A stretch of 64,000 nt of DNA, taken from Cylindrotheca closterium. Lineage: Eukaryota > Bacillariophyta > Bacillariophyceae > Bacillariales > Bacillariaceae. Positions 10,665 through 21,693 of this stretch are shown here, one piece after another. The stretch spans positions 62,001-126,000 of the forward strand of contig CAKOGP040002080.1 of NCBI GenBank assembly GCA_933822405.4, written 5' to 3'. The notes under the pieces are model-generated. The model was given only the letters and a program-made list of their open reading frames with translations. It ran no database searches and was not told where the DNA came from. The translations under genes were made by a program, and so were the position numbers. The stretch's first letter is position 1, and each line of letters opens with the position of its first letter.

Positions 10665-11477
10665 GGTTGCTTTTGCTTTGTACAGTTGCTGTTGTCGTTG
10701 TTGTATTGATCTATTTACTCGCTTCTTTTTTTTTGGAGAATGTTTGATGTTTTTTGATGGGCGGGTTGGTCTTCGGGATATGGTGAAGCCGACAGTTCTT
10801 TGTCGAAGGCCGAAGGAAAACTTTCCATAAATAGATTCCAGTGGCACTCTGCAGCCACCTAGTTTAGAGTTCTCATGCAATCAAGTTCCACAAAATAAAA
10901 TCGATGGGATTTAGTAGTCGTTCTGGTCGAATCATTTTTAAGCTGTATGTAGTTCACGCACTATAGAGTATTCCTACAGTACCGGTACCGGTACTTTGGG
11001 GAAATAGATTCGAACATATCCAAAACTATACAGTAGTAACAGAATTGAACAAGAGAATGAAACCTAACGGTAGTAGACATCCCTATAGGGGCGTGAACTA
11101 CCGGCAGAGCAGTCCTAATAGCTTCTACAGTACAGCTTCGTGTTTCTCTTTGGATGTGCATCGTACGGTAGCAGAAGGGAGACCGTATGGCACGCACAAT
11201 AAAAGCGCTCCAGAGGTTCTGTGATACTGTAGCTTCAGAGTGAACTGATGGCGGAGAAGAAACTCCGAAATTCTCTGTTTCCCTACATAGGGATTTTTCG
11301 TACTTTCGATCACAGAAAACGTATCAACTTCAAAAGTACGGCCAGCAGACAGACTGCAGGAAGATTCAAAGATTTTGCGTGTTCGCATCGAACGCTTTCC
11401 TTCTCCCGTCAAGTTCCTCAACTCCCGAAGCCCAAGGTCAAGCAATCAGAAACAACAACAACAACAAAAGCAACAAG
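10665..11477. other. Intergenic region between divergent Pumilio and SDH genes
   Basis: This 813-bp spacer must hold both promoters. I see no convincing protein gene in it. Just upstream of the SDH start there is a run of CAACAACAACAACAA (leader-like). A palindromic ACCGGTACCGGTAC lies at 10981-10994 and belongs to a motif recurring in other spacers of this window. No tRNA-like fold was noticed. Confidence 0.5.
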
Positions 11478-12007
11478 ATGATCAGGTCTAAGCTCTCCAC
11501 ACGTGCCCCATTGCTGGCGAGACGGCTAGCAGCTCCTTCCAAGAAGCAAATGTCTTCTGGAAACCCTCTAGCAGCCGACTCGGGACCCTTGTCAACCCAC
11601 AAGTTCCACACGATCACAATGAGTCTGGCAATTGTGGCTCCCACTTACTTCCTTATTCCAAGTAGCATGACGGATGGATTTGTCGACAAGGCCATGGGTG
11701 TCATTTTGGCTGGTCACATTACGGCTCATCAGTGGATTGGAATGAATTATGTAGCAACAGACTATGTCCCCAAGATTTCCAAATCGTTGATGGGACCAGC
11801 TCGCATTGTCAATGCTGGAATTGCTGGTGCCATTCTGCTCGGACTGAGTAAGATTGCACTAACTTCTCCCGGCGGAATCAAGGGAGTCCTTAAGGTGAGT
11901 TTCTAATGCAGGAGGGAATTCATCATGTTCATTTAAAGGGTGGATTCTAACAGTATTGTTTGTGTCCTGATCAGGGTTTGTGGAGTCCGCCAGAGCAAAA
12001 GAAGTAA
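11478..12007 (+). CDS. SDHD: Succinate dehydrogenase membrane anchor subunit (CybS/SDHD-like)
   Basis: Two exons, 11478-11894 and 11975-12007, separated by an 80-bp phase 0 intron, give 149 residues. The N-terminus MIRSKLSTRAPLLARRL is Arg/Ser/Leu rich and free of acidic residues, as expected for a mitochondrial presequence. Three hydrophobic helices follow. The motif GHITAHQWIGMNYVATDYV matches the CybS signature, where His ligates haem b and Asp-Tyr lies near the ubiquinone site. The protein would anchor the SDH catalytic dimer (respiratory complex II) in the inner mitochondrial membrane. An in-frame ATG 99 bp upstream (11379) exists but would add a Ser/Pro/Asn-rich stretch before the presequence, so the downstream start is preferred. 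Confidence 0.82.
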
Positions 12008-12135
12008 GTGCCTTTGTCAACAATCAAGACTTCACGGAAGACTTCTTGAGCGGTGAAGAGGTTGGATACGCAGACTGAAACTGAATTGGAACATGAATAT
12101 AGGTAGAACCAAGTCTATTTACATCTCTATTTTGC

Positions 12136-13194
12136 CTATGCTTCTGCTTTCTCTTCGGTAGAATTGGGCTGACTGCTATAGGCATCCTTGAGTGTTGAAA
12201 GTGCTGCACGAATGTATCTGATCGCCAGATCACCTGCGCTCAGCATGGGTTTTAGAATGGGGATTAGGATTCGGGTCACCCGCTCAATATCCTTCTTGAC
12301 ATACTTGATAAACTCCACTCTCAAATATTCTAAAGTCAGATCGTCAGGTATAATCTCTTCTTGCTCTGCCAAAGCAGCTTCTTCTTTTTCGTTCAAGGGA
12401 ATTCGCTCTTCATCAGAAATTTCAAGGCCTTCCATCTTGTCTGCTGTCGACTGCGTGCCAGATTCAATATTGTCAGTACTATCTACTTCTTGTTCTTCTG
12501 CGTCAGCATTGGAAGCTTCTTCCTCTACTTCCTCCTCCAACGTTTCATTTTGGATTGTTTGTTGATCCTCTACCTCAGGTGTAGCAGGTTCTTCAACTGT
12601 TTCTTCCTGTGTTTGTTCCATTTTTGGTTTTCCAACAAAGGCTGCACCCTCGGAGGCAGAATCGGACGCATCTTCCATTTTTGGTTTTCCAATAAAGGCT
12701 GCACCCTCAGAGGCAGAATCTGAGGCATCACCTTCATTGTCTTGCAATTCTTGCTTCAAATGTTCTAACTCTTCTTTTCGTGCTTGTTGTTCTTGTTGCA
12801 TCTTTATTATTTCTTCCTCCAATTCTTCTCTCAACTCGGGGTGCTCTTCGAGAATTTCATTCCTATGTAAGCATGTGAGAATCAATCTTGGCGCTCCTTT
12901 TATAAACCAAACCATCCACTCCTTTACTCACATTTCACTTTCAATAGATAAACATTGTTTCGCAGCCTCTATATAATCACTATGTTGTATTGTATATACT
13001 TCTCCAGTCTCTTCGTTTACATGATCCTTGACCAATTCAAACCCACGAACGATGCAGATGAGTTCAAGATCTTCATCGGACATGGCGTCCAATTCTTCAT
13101 CAGTATAAGTCTCAGCTTGTGCAGAAACTATAGGTGAACATGCAAGTAGGCATGCAAAAAACAAGATGAATCGCACAAAGGTGAATGGCCTCAT
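12136..13194 (-). CDS. Secretory acidic protein with internal duplicated 19-residue repeat
   Basis: Exons 12932-13194 and 12136-12862 (69-bp intron, phase 2) give 329 residues. The N-terminus has a clear signal peptide (RFILFFACLLACSPIVSA). A compact N-terminal domain follows, beginning YTDEELDAMSDEDLELIC. A Glu-rich coiled coil comes next, then two adjacent near-identical units starting DASDSASEGAAF and ending GKPKME, differing by Ile/Val only. A long acidic stretch leads to a C-terminal helical domain with alternating hydrophobics (VEFIKYVKKDIERV to IRYIRAALSTL). I do not recognise the family. ER, secretory or plastid location is inferred from the signal peptide. It is divergent from the pseudouridine synthase across 184 bp. 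Confidence 0.7.
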
Positions 13195-13378
13195 GTTGAC
13201 AACGATCGACAGTATGGATCGGCGTTGGGTGTTTATATTTTATACTGTTGATGTTTGATGATGGATTCGCTTCCACGTGGAATAGTTTTATGTTTCGGAC
13301 AGACGTATTGAATCTCTTTTGACACGCATCTCGAATCACCACCCATCATCCATCATACAAACACTGCGTCACATTGTG

Positions 13379-15560
13379 ATGTGCAACACGAGACAAAACC
13401 AGCTCTCGGGACGAGCCACGTTTCTGTCAATCACTGTTGCCCTTCTCTGTTTGATGGCTAGTACTGTCAAGGCATATTCGCAGAATGGGTTTCGCAGGTC
13501 GGCGAACAGTTTGATGGCTCGTAGTTCCATAAGAAGGCAACCACAAAATGTTCCATTCCGAGCTGGGGCCCATCTTTTCCGAATCAGAAATCTAAAAGGC
13601 CCAGCGTACAGCAGGCAACAATCTACGTTCCTCCAAGATAACCGATGGTTTTCTAGTACCGCAGTGCACCTATCTGATGTTGAAGAGATTCCATATACCG
13701 GTACCGACGAATGGTATGACGATTTTTACGAAGAGGACGATTTCGAAACCTTTTTGGAAGGATTTCATGTCGATTCACTAATAAAGACACCTGATTCGGA
13801 ATTCGACACTGAACTTATCATAGAATTGGTCGGGGATGACTGCAATAGACTTAGCCTGACTGCAAAGAATATTTCTGTCCCAGTGGCACTGATGTTGCTG
13901 GACTCGAAAGAATTTCCGTCAAGGTCCAGAGCTCGGAAAGCATGTCGCAATGCAGCTATTATGATTCATAGAGGGCCGCTCAAGATTGATGAAACTACTG
14001 GCGAGGAAGTTTTTGATCCGTCCAAATGCCAAAGGGCATTTGTTGGAGACAGGGTGTACCCTGGCGATGTACTTGCCAAGCATACTTCTTATATGGGTAA
14101 AGAAACATACCCTCCTGTTATAGACCACAAGAAGCCTGCCGTTGATATGTCAGTTGCCTTTGGGGAGGATGATGGTTGTGCCCCTGACATGTTTTTACAA
14201 CAGGACGAAATCGAAAACCCTTTGGAAGAAATGACCCCAGGTTCCAATCCAGGATTTTACATCGTTTCACAAATGAAGACACCTGACACGGAGTTTGACG
14301 TTGAGCGTATTAAAGAATTAATTGGGGATGGAGACTACAACAGACTCAATTTGACTGCACATAATATTTCTGTCCCAGTGGCACTAATGCTGCTGGACTC
14401 GGTCGAGTATCCGTCAAGGTCCAGAGCTCGAAAAGCTTGCCGCAAAGCAAATATTATGATTCATAGAGGGCCACTCAAGATTGATGAAACTACTGGCGAG
14501 GAAGTTTTTGATCCGTCCAAGTGCGAAAGGGCGTTGGTTGGAGACAGAGTGTACCCTGGCGACGTAATTGCCAAGCAGACTAGGATGGGGACAGGAAAAT
14601 ACCCTGTTCTAAACCACAAGAAGCCTCCTTTTGATTTGCCTGTTGTCTATGAGGATGACTATTTTGCCATTGTGGACAAGCCTGCTGGAATTGTTGTGTA
14701 CGCCCACAAACAAGGCGGACATGGTGTAATGACAGTACGAGCTGGATTGCCATTTGTGCTGAAGCCTCCAAAAGAAGGTATATTTTCTACTTTGAGACGG
14801 CCACAGCCTGTTCATCGACTGGACAAACCCACAAGTGGATTGCTACTTATCGCTAAGACAAAGCCTGCCATGGTACATCTCTCCCTTCAATTCAGAGATC
14901 GAAAAGTAAGAAAAACCTACACGGCCCTGGTGAATGGCATTCCCGATGAACCAGAGGCTACGGCCATTTCGTCGGCAGAAGCCTTCAGTATGAATGTAGA
15001 TGTCGATCCAGAAGACGGGTACCAATGGCAACTGATTGATGAACCTCTAGATGAGAAAAGTGCGGTAACGGTGTGGAGGTCTATTCGCTATGTGAAGTCT
15101 TTGAAGGCGAACCAAAACTATTGCACCTTAGTTGAGCTTAAGCCCAAGACAGGACGATACCACCAGCTTCGTCGCCATATGGTAAGACATAAAAGTGCAC
15201 AGTGCCTGTTTGCTTTGATTGTAACTGAAACCCCTCGTTTTGTAGGCATTGGTGGCTGAACGACCCCTTGTTGGGGATAAGACATATGACGGTGGAGGTG
15301 ATGCAATGTACCTAAGGGAGCGTGGGTTATTCCTCTGTTCAAACAGCGTTGTCCTCGAACACCCATACTATAATTCTGAAATCGGCCGCACGGAATTTGC
15401 AAACCTGAGCGATGCAGCGAAACTGGAAATGAAGGGAGTTGAGCAAGCTCCAGATGGAACAGTCGTGGTCCGGGCCTCTATTCCACTGCCCCAAAAGTTC
15501 GCCAGCTTTATGAAGCGGGAGCAATATCGCTACGAGCAGCTACAAGATCAAGATCCGTGA
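13379..15560 (+). CDS. RluA-type RNA pseudouridine synthase with duplicated N-terminal module
   Basis: Exons 13379-15181 and 15246-15560 (64-bp phase 0 intron) give 705 residues. The catalytic domain (about 425-700) has PVHRLDKPTSGLLL, with the uridine-attacking Asp at about residue 482, then KTYTALVNG, KTGRYHQLRRHMA and PLVGDKTYDGG, typical of RluA/RluC/RluD enzymes that isomerise uridine in rRNA or tRNA. Two tandem copies of a roughly 120-residue S4-like module precede it (about 136-258 and 300-418); the family normally has at most one. The N-terminus is hydrophobic (ATFLSITVALLCLM) and ends STVKAY, a plausible signal peptide plus plastid transit boundary. The first ATG is at 13379; the frame is open upstream only through a non-ATG codon. 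Splicing restores RRHMALVAERPLVG. Confidence 0.88.
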
Positions 15561-15590
15561 TGCTAATCAAACCTTAGATGCATCATGCGA

Positions 15591-17010
15591 TCAATACTTG
15601 GGAAAGGAGCTGTCAACAGAATCTCGCCAAGAGTTGAGTCCACCTTTGATATTCATCACTGAATGAAGGTTTGGATGCTTTTGCTGGGCTTCCAACAGCA
15701 TATTTGTAGCCATTGCCGAGGCAATGCCTCGTCTACACAAACAAAAGATTGGTTTTGTTCCATCTGAGAGATTTTCCACATAAGATAGTTTCCCCTCCAA
15801 TTCTTCCAAAGGCAGATTTATTGCTCCATCTAGGGTGCATAGCTCATATTGTTCCTTCACGCGGACATCCAACAGAATATGTGGCTGATTATTCTTTCGC
15901 AACAAAGAATAATCAGTGCAAGAAATATCGTTTGAAGTTGGCACTGGTGGCGAAGAGGCAGCGGTTGCGCAACTTGGTCCTCGCGAAGATGATGAAGCGT
16001 TGTAGCTATCATCCATGGTTTTGATGGTAGCATTTGGTCCACAAACGGCACATGAAGATTGCTTCGGTGGCTTCTTGATGCGCAAGAAGGAGCATTCTAA
16101 GGAATCGTACATGGCCAACCGATCAGACATTACATGCCTGTTGACAGTTGTTAGAATGTAGCAAGTATAATCATCAAGGCCGACAGTTCACAAAACGTGG
16201 TGGTACATACCCAAAACCCGTAAGCAGTTTGATAGTTTCCATGGCCTGTAAAATCCCAACTAGTCCAGGAACTGGTCCTAATACTCCGTTGTCGGAGCAA
16301 GTCTTGCTTCCTTCCGACACACTTTGTTTTGGATATAGACAGCGATAGCATGGCCCACCTTTGTAGTTGTACACGGTTAACTGTCCCTCACATCCAATTG
16401 CAGAACCAGATACAAGCGGTACATTGCCCAGTACACATGCATCATTCACTGTGTACCGCGTGAGTGGGTTGTCGCTGGCATCGACAACGCAGTCGTGCTG
16501 CGACACAATGGGTAGTGCATTCGACGATGACAGAGGCATCTTGAGGATCTCGACCTGTATGGAAGGGTTGATTCTTTCCACAGCCTTTCGTGCTGATTCA
16601 GCTTTATTCATACCAACGTCTTCAGAGCTGTGAATGATCTGTCGATGTAAATTGGAGATGTCCACTTCATCAAAATCCACAATCGTCAACTTTCCCACCC
16701 CGGATGCTGCTAGATAGAGGATTACGGTCGAACCAATCCCACCAGCACCCACAATTAGAACCGATGATTTTAACAGCTCAAGCTGTCCTGTGACTCCAAA
16801 ACCACCAGCGATGAGAAGCTGTCGTGAATATCTCTCGATTTGTGCGGGCGTCAGCTGATCTTCGTTCTTGTCGTGGTCGTCATCCAATTGTTTTGCTTCT
16901 GTCACTTCATCAGCAGCACGTTTCGAGCGCAATTCTGCATTTTCTCTCTCTAACTGTGCAACACGTACTTCAAGTTCATTGACCCGTTTCGCCTGATCTG
17001 AGGACTCCAT
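15591..17010 (-). CDS. MOCS3: MOCS3/UBA4 adenylyltransferase-sulfurtransferase
   Basis: Exons 16211-17010 and 15591-16137 (73-bp intron, phase 2) give 448 residues. The N-terminal coiled coil (5-35) is followed by an E1-like/MoeB domain with GAGGIGST (about 88-95) and the adenylation motif NLHRQIIH. The Zn-binding pairs are CYRC (221/224) and CAVC (296/299), and the catalytic Cys is about C238 in SKTCSDNGVLG. The C-terminal rhodanese domain carries the persulfide loop CRRGIAS (about C401). The enzyme adenylates and thiocarboxylates URM1 and the small MoaD-like subunit, serving tRNA thiolation and molybdopterin synthesis in the cytosol. All key residues are present. Splicing restores LTGFGHVMSDRLAMYD. 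The start is the only ATG ahead of the coiled coil. Confidence 0.95.
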
Positions 17011-17291
17011 GCCAAAATGCGTCTGTTGGTTGGTTGGTTTGATGGAGGGTTGCAATGGAAAAATGATTCGAAGGAGGAGTAAGTAAGTCGAATCATTTCA
17101 ATCGTGGACCCATACGACTAACTGAATCACAAGCTGTGCCTTTCTGATCAAACCTCTAGCTAGATACCAGTTTTTGAAATGGTAATGAAATAGTAGTACA
17201 TCGTTATACATTTAGATTGCTCTTTCAGACCTGTTGCACGCCAAGCCCTTGCCTAGAGCAAGACTTTTAATTTGTTGGGAACACGAATTTC

Positions 17292-17960
17292 TCAAGCAAA
17301 GCGCATAGCAAAAAAGACTGCAGAAAGGAGTGCGATAACCCCAGCTGCAGTGGTAAAAATCCCGCTGAAATCGACCTTCTCGTTTGCCGAAATCTGCCCA
17401 GAAGATTCGTAGGAAGGTGACGCAGGCGGATCTGTTATGCCTAGCGCTTTCTGCTTTGCCAAAAGTCGCTCTTTGTGCAATTCAACGTACTCGGGGAAGA
17501 GTTTTCGGAACATTGGGTCTCGACAGTTAAAGTCCAAACTTTGGTAAGCAAATTTCCGCTTCTGAGCAGACGTTGTGTCAATACTGCCAAGAGTAGGGTT
17601 TGTTTCGAGCATAAAAGAGTATAGACCAGTAAGGATTGTGCTCACACTCCACATTGGATTCCAGGTTTCCGGATGAAAATCACTCATTGACAAACAAAGC
17701 CGCCGATTGGGTTGAAAGCGCCCAGAGGGCGTAAGCATCATAACACTGGGAGGCTTGAGTGGATAATCCTTTGGAAATTTCAGCTTCCCATGGTAGATTC
17801 CACCAGCATATGGAGTCTTTTCGGACCCTTCAATCACGTAGTGCATTTCCAAAATGTTGGATTCGTTCGGAGAAACAGTAATCTTTGGTGACTTGATCGG
17901 GTCTTTCTGCAAAGACCGCAACTCCTTCGTCAATCTTCGTGTAGCTAGATCAGTAGCCAT
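17292..17960 (-). CDS. UBC6: UBC6/UBE2J2-type tail-anchored ubiquitin-conjugating enzyme
   Basis: A single-exon, 222-residue E2. The UBC fold begins at about residue 5, with KFPKDYPLKPPSVMMLTPSGRF in the family position and the active-site Cys89 in RRLCLSMSDFHPETWNP. As in UBC6/UBE2J2, the canonical HPN is absent and TPSGRF takes its place. A C-terminal hydrophobic helix (about 200-222, FTTAAGVIALLSAVFFAMRF) is the ER tail anchor. Such enzymes work with membrane E3 ligases in ER-associated degradation. It lies 281 bp downstream of the MOCS3 start on the same strand with its own spacer, so co-transcription is not implied. Confidence 0.93.
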   Translation of the reverse strand: MATDLATRRLTKELRSLQKDPIKSPKITVSPNESNILEMHYVIEGSEKTPYAGGIYHGKLKFPKDYPLKPPSVMMLTPSGRFQPNRRLCLSMSDFHPETWNPMWSVSTILTGLYSFMLETNPTLGSIDTTSAQKRKFAYQSLDFNCRDPMFRKLFPEYVELHKERLLAKQKALGITDPPASPSYESSGQISANEKVDFSGIFTTAAGVIALLSAVFFAMRFA

Positions 17961-18230
17961 CTTCTTTCTGCCTCCTTGTTGCTATCAAGTGAATGTAGCG
18001 AACCTTTTTATTACAAACAACACTCAAGGTCTCGTTGCTGTTGCGAGAACGTGAACGAAATTCCACTCCCAACGAACGACAAACACGGTTTCAATTTTTC
18101 TACTGGTTTACGTGGAGTTGTACGTAAGTAACGCAGTAATTTGCAACTAGATTAGTCTTTATTGCCACGAATAAAGCAAGAGTATAGAATGAAGAAATGA
18201 ATCATCAATGAATCAATCAATTGAATCCTA

Positions 18231-20945
18231 CTAGATGACCATACTCTCAATGGAATAGCCAGGCAAGTTCTCGTCACCGACACCTCTTCTCATTGCCCCT
18301 GGCTTTACAACCTTAGGGTCCTTGTCCGTCAGATCGAGTTGATGCAGGATATTGCGATCAACATCCTCGCGAAGTGAAATGATGGCTTCTGAGTGCTTGG
18401 TTGCAGCACTCACTGACTCGAGGAGAAATTCCAGGTAACTTTTCCCACTGGGTGCCTTTGCCAATGCGAGTTCGTCTTGAAAACCATCACAAAGAGCAGT
18501 AATCCACTGGCATGTAGTCTTCATCTTGCTTCGTTTCGCACTCTTCCCGGATGATGAGTCCTTTGGAGCATCACTCAGAATCTCTGTCAGCATCTTGGCC
18601 ACAATAATGGCTTCGTGATGGTTGCCGAGCCCTTCCGACAATGCAACGCGGAGGATACCTTGATTGCAATCGGAATACGAAATTATTCGTTCCAACACAA
18701 GTCTTGTGCCCTTGGTGAGAAGCTTGCTAGTGAGGAGCTGAAGATCTTGGGGCATCTTCGTATCATCGCTTTTCAATCGGAGCTTGAGATATTTCTCACG
18801 AGCCGAGACATAGTCTTGACAAAGTGACTTGCAGGGATGTCTAGCAGCAATCACCTTTGTCTCGTTCAGTGCTTCAGCAATATCATCAGCGACTGAATTT
18901 CGAAGCATAAAGTTCAGCATGGCAACAAGGATTCCTTCTGACAAATCATTGCATTTGCGCAGTATCGACAAGATTAGAGTTATCGAGGAATACGAGCGCT
19001 TCACATTCTCGTCAAACACTTCAATACTGCTCAAAACCGATTCCATCAAATGGTTGCCACTTGTAGCACTTGCATCTTCAAAGTGCAATCGAGCAGAAAC
19101 TTTTCCAGTTTCTACTAGACGATCAATTATTAGCCCAGCATCGGCACATGCAAGTGCAAATTGATGCCCACCGCTTGATTTGCGCAACTTTTTGCAACTT
19201 TGCAGAAAATAAAGAACGATCCTAAGTGACCCATCAATAAATCCCTGGGGAAGAGATGATGGTGTAACTGCAATAGCAACGTCGCTAGAGTGTTTACCAT
19301 TCTTGCTTTTCTGTTTTTTGCCAGCGCGAGAAGGAGTAGCTGGGACACCATCAGGAAGCGGCAACTTGAGATCCTTCATGAGGCGTGAAACACAACCTTC
19401 GTAAGTATCTAGAAAGATTGATGTCTCTCCACCCTCTTCCAGCATCTTTGTAGTTGCCAGATCAAGAGCTTTTAGGGCTTTTTGAATATGTGATCCAGCG
19501 GTAGAAGCGTTCGTGTCGTTTTGATCGAGGTCAAGTAGGTCACGCACAACCAATGGAGGCTTAACAGCTACCGTGAATGGTCCATCGTCGGGCATAGCCA
19601 GAGCTGAAGCAAGTCTCGAAGCTAGCTTTAGACCACGAGATGGTATCCTTTTGTCGTCACCAACAGACAAAACTGAGAAAGCAGCCTCAATGGTATCCTG
19701 CTTTGCATACAAGATCGCCAATGTCGAAGACTTTGAATTTGTAGCAAGTTTCCAGTTTTCTTCAGCATCGGTAACCACAGATCCCACTTCAATGTTCTGA
19801 AGGACCGATCCAGTCTCCAAGTCATAGACGATCACTGAGTCAACTGTAGCGGCAGCGAGAAGGTTTGCTGAAACAAGAGCGCATCCTTTCGTCGTCGCAG
19901 GAAGGAGCACTGGTAATTGCGAAATGCTGCCGTCGTCAAGGGAAATCGAAGCACAGCATTGGTCAGTGGACTTGTTCTTCGAGGAACCACTTGTGGCTGT
20001 GTAGTATATCGCAGCTTTTGGTGTCGACCCAGACGCCGAAATCAATAGTTCGATCGAGCCAAGGGATTGTGTCTTTGGTAGCTTGATAGTGGCTTTTCTT
20101 TCTGACGCCGTTTCGCTCATGACAAATCGCCCATCGTGTGAGATTTTCTCTAGAGAGACGTGGTGCGAAATCAAAGAAAATGAATCGTCTTTGCTAAATA
20201 GCTGGAAGAAGGTCACAAAAGACTCAGAACCAGAACCAGCCGATTTCCTCTTTTCTCCTGAGGCTTGCTGGCTATGGGAAAGTTTTGCGATAGTCCCAAC
20301 GTGGGAGAGTCCTCTTCGTATGTCTGATGGAACGTACTCCACAATGATTTTCTCTCCACCATCCGAGCTACTCACAACCCGCCCAACATAAATGGATCCA
20401 TCGTCACAAGAGCCGTAAACTATCCCTCTATGTAGGGATAACATCGTCATACTGAGAGCGGGGCTATCGAGCTGTACCTTCAAACAGCTCTTATCTTCAG
20501 GACCACTCTCTGACGACTTCCAAGCACATAGGCAAGTATTACCTTCCTGGAACGCAAACACTCTGTCGCTTCTCGTATCAAATATAGCAGGAATCCGTAC
20601 AAGATTTATCTTTGTACTCTTTCCCTCTGAGACTGTCATAAAAGCGTATTTTTTCAATGGTCGTGTAGAGTATCTTAGACTTCCAGACTCATGATAAGAT
20701 TGGTCATTCGCTTGCCCAATGACAGAAATTTCGTGTTCTGAAGTAACGGTCACGAAAGGCACCATGTCAGTAAATTCGAAAGTGCTGTGCTTCATTTTCT
20801 GAGAGCCTCTTTTCGATCCAGTCACAACTGATGAAAAGACAATTGGAAGATCTATAATCGCCTCATCTCTTTTTCGTCGTCGGTTGATTTTGGGTGCCGA
20901 CAGTGAAGTCCTCACTGACTTCCACGGCGACAATTCAACTAGCAT
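18231..20945 (-). CDS. Large protein of unassigned family, possible nucleolar beta-propeller/helical protein
   Basis: A single open frame of 904 residues. The N-terminal half has alternating short beta-like segments (VPFVTVTSEHEISVIG, RGIVYGSCDDGSIYVGRV) in the style of a WD/beta-propeller domain without clear WD dipeptides. The second half, after a Lys-rich linker (SRAGKKQKSKNGKHSS), is alpha-helical and Leu rich, and the protein ends GYSIESMVI. This layout resembles the NOL11/UTP class of t-UTP nucleolar proteins, but I cannot identify a diagnostic motif, so this is a weak suggestion. MPP10, another small-subunit processome component, is encoded 15 kb away, which is not evidence of linkage. 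No signal peptide or transmembrane helix was seen. Confidence 0.75.
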   Translation of the reverse strand: MLVELSPWKSVRTSLSAPKINRRRKRDEAIIDLPIVFSSVVTGSKRGSQKMKHSTFEFTDMVPFVTVTSEHEISVIGQANDQSYHESGSLRYSTRPLKKYAFMTVSEGKSTKINLVRIPAIFDTRSDRVFAFQEGNTCLCAWKSSESGPEDKSCLKVQLDSPALSMTMLSLHRGIVYGSCDDGSIYVGRVVSSSDGGEKIIVEYVPSDIRRGLSHVGTIAKLSHSQQASGEKRKSAGSGSESFVTFFQLFSKDDSFSLISHHVSLEKISHDGRFVMSETASERKATIKLPKTQSLGSIELLISASGSTPKAAIYYTATSGSSKNKSTDQCCASISLDDGSISQLPVLLPATTKGCALVSANLLAAATVDSVIVYDLETGSVLQNIEVGSVVTDAEENWKLATNSKSSTLAILYAKQDTIEAAFSVLSVGDDKRIPSRGLKLASRLASALAMPDDGPFTVAVKPPLVVRDLLDLDQNDTNASTAGSHIQKALKALDLATTKMLEEGGETSIFLDTYEGCVSRLMKDLKLPLPDGVPATPSRAGKKQKSKNGKHSSDVAIAVTPSSLPQGFIDGSLRIVLYFLQSCKKLRKSSGGHQFALACADAGLIIDRLVETGKVSARLHFEDASATSGNHLMESVLSSIEVFDENVKRSYSSITLILSILRKCNDLSEGILVAMLNFMLRNSVADDIAEALNETKVIAARHPCKSLCQDYVSAREKYLKLRLKSDDTKMPQDLQLLTSKLLTKGTRLVLERIISYSDCNQGILRVALSEGLGNHHEAIIVAKMLTEILSDAPKDSSSGKSAKRSKMKTTCQWITALCDGFQDELALAKAPSGKSYLEFLLESVSAATKHSEAIISLREDVDRNILHQLDLTDKDPKVVKPGAMRRGVGDENLPGYSIESMVI

Positions 20946-21175
20946 TCTTCTTTCTTAAGACCCTTCAATTGGTTTCCTTCGAAGCCTATTCTGAACAAGG
21001 ACTTTAGATGAAGTAGCTTGTAATGAACAAATGATGATGGATCGGATTTGTTTTGGGTTGGGTTATTGGTTGTGAAAGAAATCGCGCGAAAACATGCGCA
21101 TATTAATACATCAAACTGACAGAGCCTATCCTTGCAACGCTCTGTTCATCCATTCAAACCTTTCCATTCTGAACC

Positions 21176-21628
21176 ATGGAATATCTTGACCAAACATTGG
21201 AGTACGTTGACCATGTCGCTGCGAGAGTAAGCTTTTCAGCTGTTCTAGGACTTTGTCTTGGCACCATGTACTCTACGTTTAGAGGACTTCCGATGAGATC
21301 AACGGCTTTGAAAATCGGTGGATCGTTTGCAATGGTTGGGACAGTTGTTTTTGGTCTTGAGAGGATAGGTTATGTTGCTATGAAGGATCTAATCGAGCAA
21401 GAAAAGAGATTATTATTAACATCGCACGCTTTTTCTGGAGTAGCTGGAGGTGCTCTCAACGGATATCTGTTTCATAAGAAGCCACGTCAAGGAATATTCT
21501 ACTTCGTACCCGTAATGATGGGAATTGGTTCCCTTGAGTTGTACATTGAGAATAAGCGCGCGGAAAGGATAAAGGAGTTGATGCTCGAAAACAACCTTGA
21601 AAGCAAAGAAGAAATTGACAGCCAATGA
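21176..21628 (+). CDS. Small multi-helix membrane protein, family unknown
   Basis: A 150-residue frame with ATG in context CCATGG. Three or four hydrophobic, Gly-rich segments are visible: FSAVLGLCLGTMYSTF, IGGSFAMVGTVVFGL, HAFSGVAGGALNGYLF and FYFVPVMMGIGSLELY. A charged C-terminal helix follows (RAERIKELMLENNLESKEEID). The Gly-spaced small-residue packing is reminiscent of Tim17/Tim22/Tim23-type or other small mitochondrial inner-membrane proteins, but no family signature is certain. The gene is divergent from the 904-residue protein and convergent with the CLPTM1 gene, only 65 bp from its stop. Confidence 0.7.
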   Translation: MEYLDQTLEYVDHVAARVSFSAVLGLCLGTMYSTFRGLPMRSTALKIGGSFAMVGTVVFGLERIGYVAMKDLIEQEKRLLLTSHAFSGVAGGALNGYLFHKKPRQGIFYFVPVMMGIGSLELYIENKRAERIKELMLENNLESKEEIDSQ

Positions 21629-21693
21629 TGAGCTGGAAATCACATCGAATCGCAATTTGATCTACTGATTGAGATTCATCTGACAATGACATG

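Noticed and set aside
13319..13378. Upstream extension of the pseudouridine synthase
   Set aside because: The frame is open but starts from TTG; the first ATG at 13379 leads directly into the signal-like sequence.
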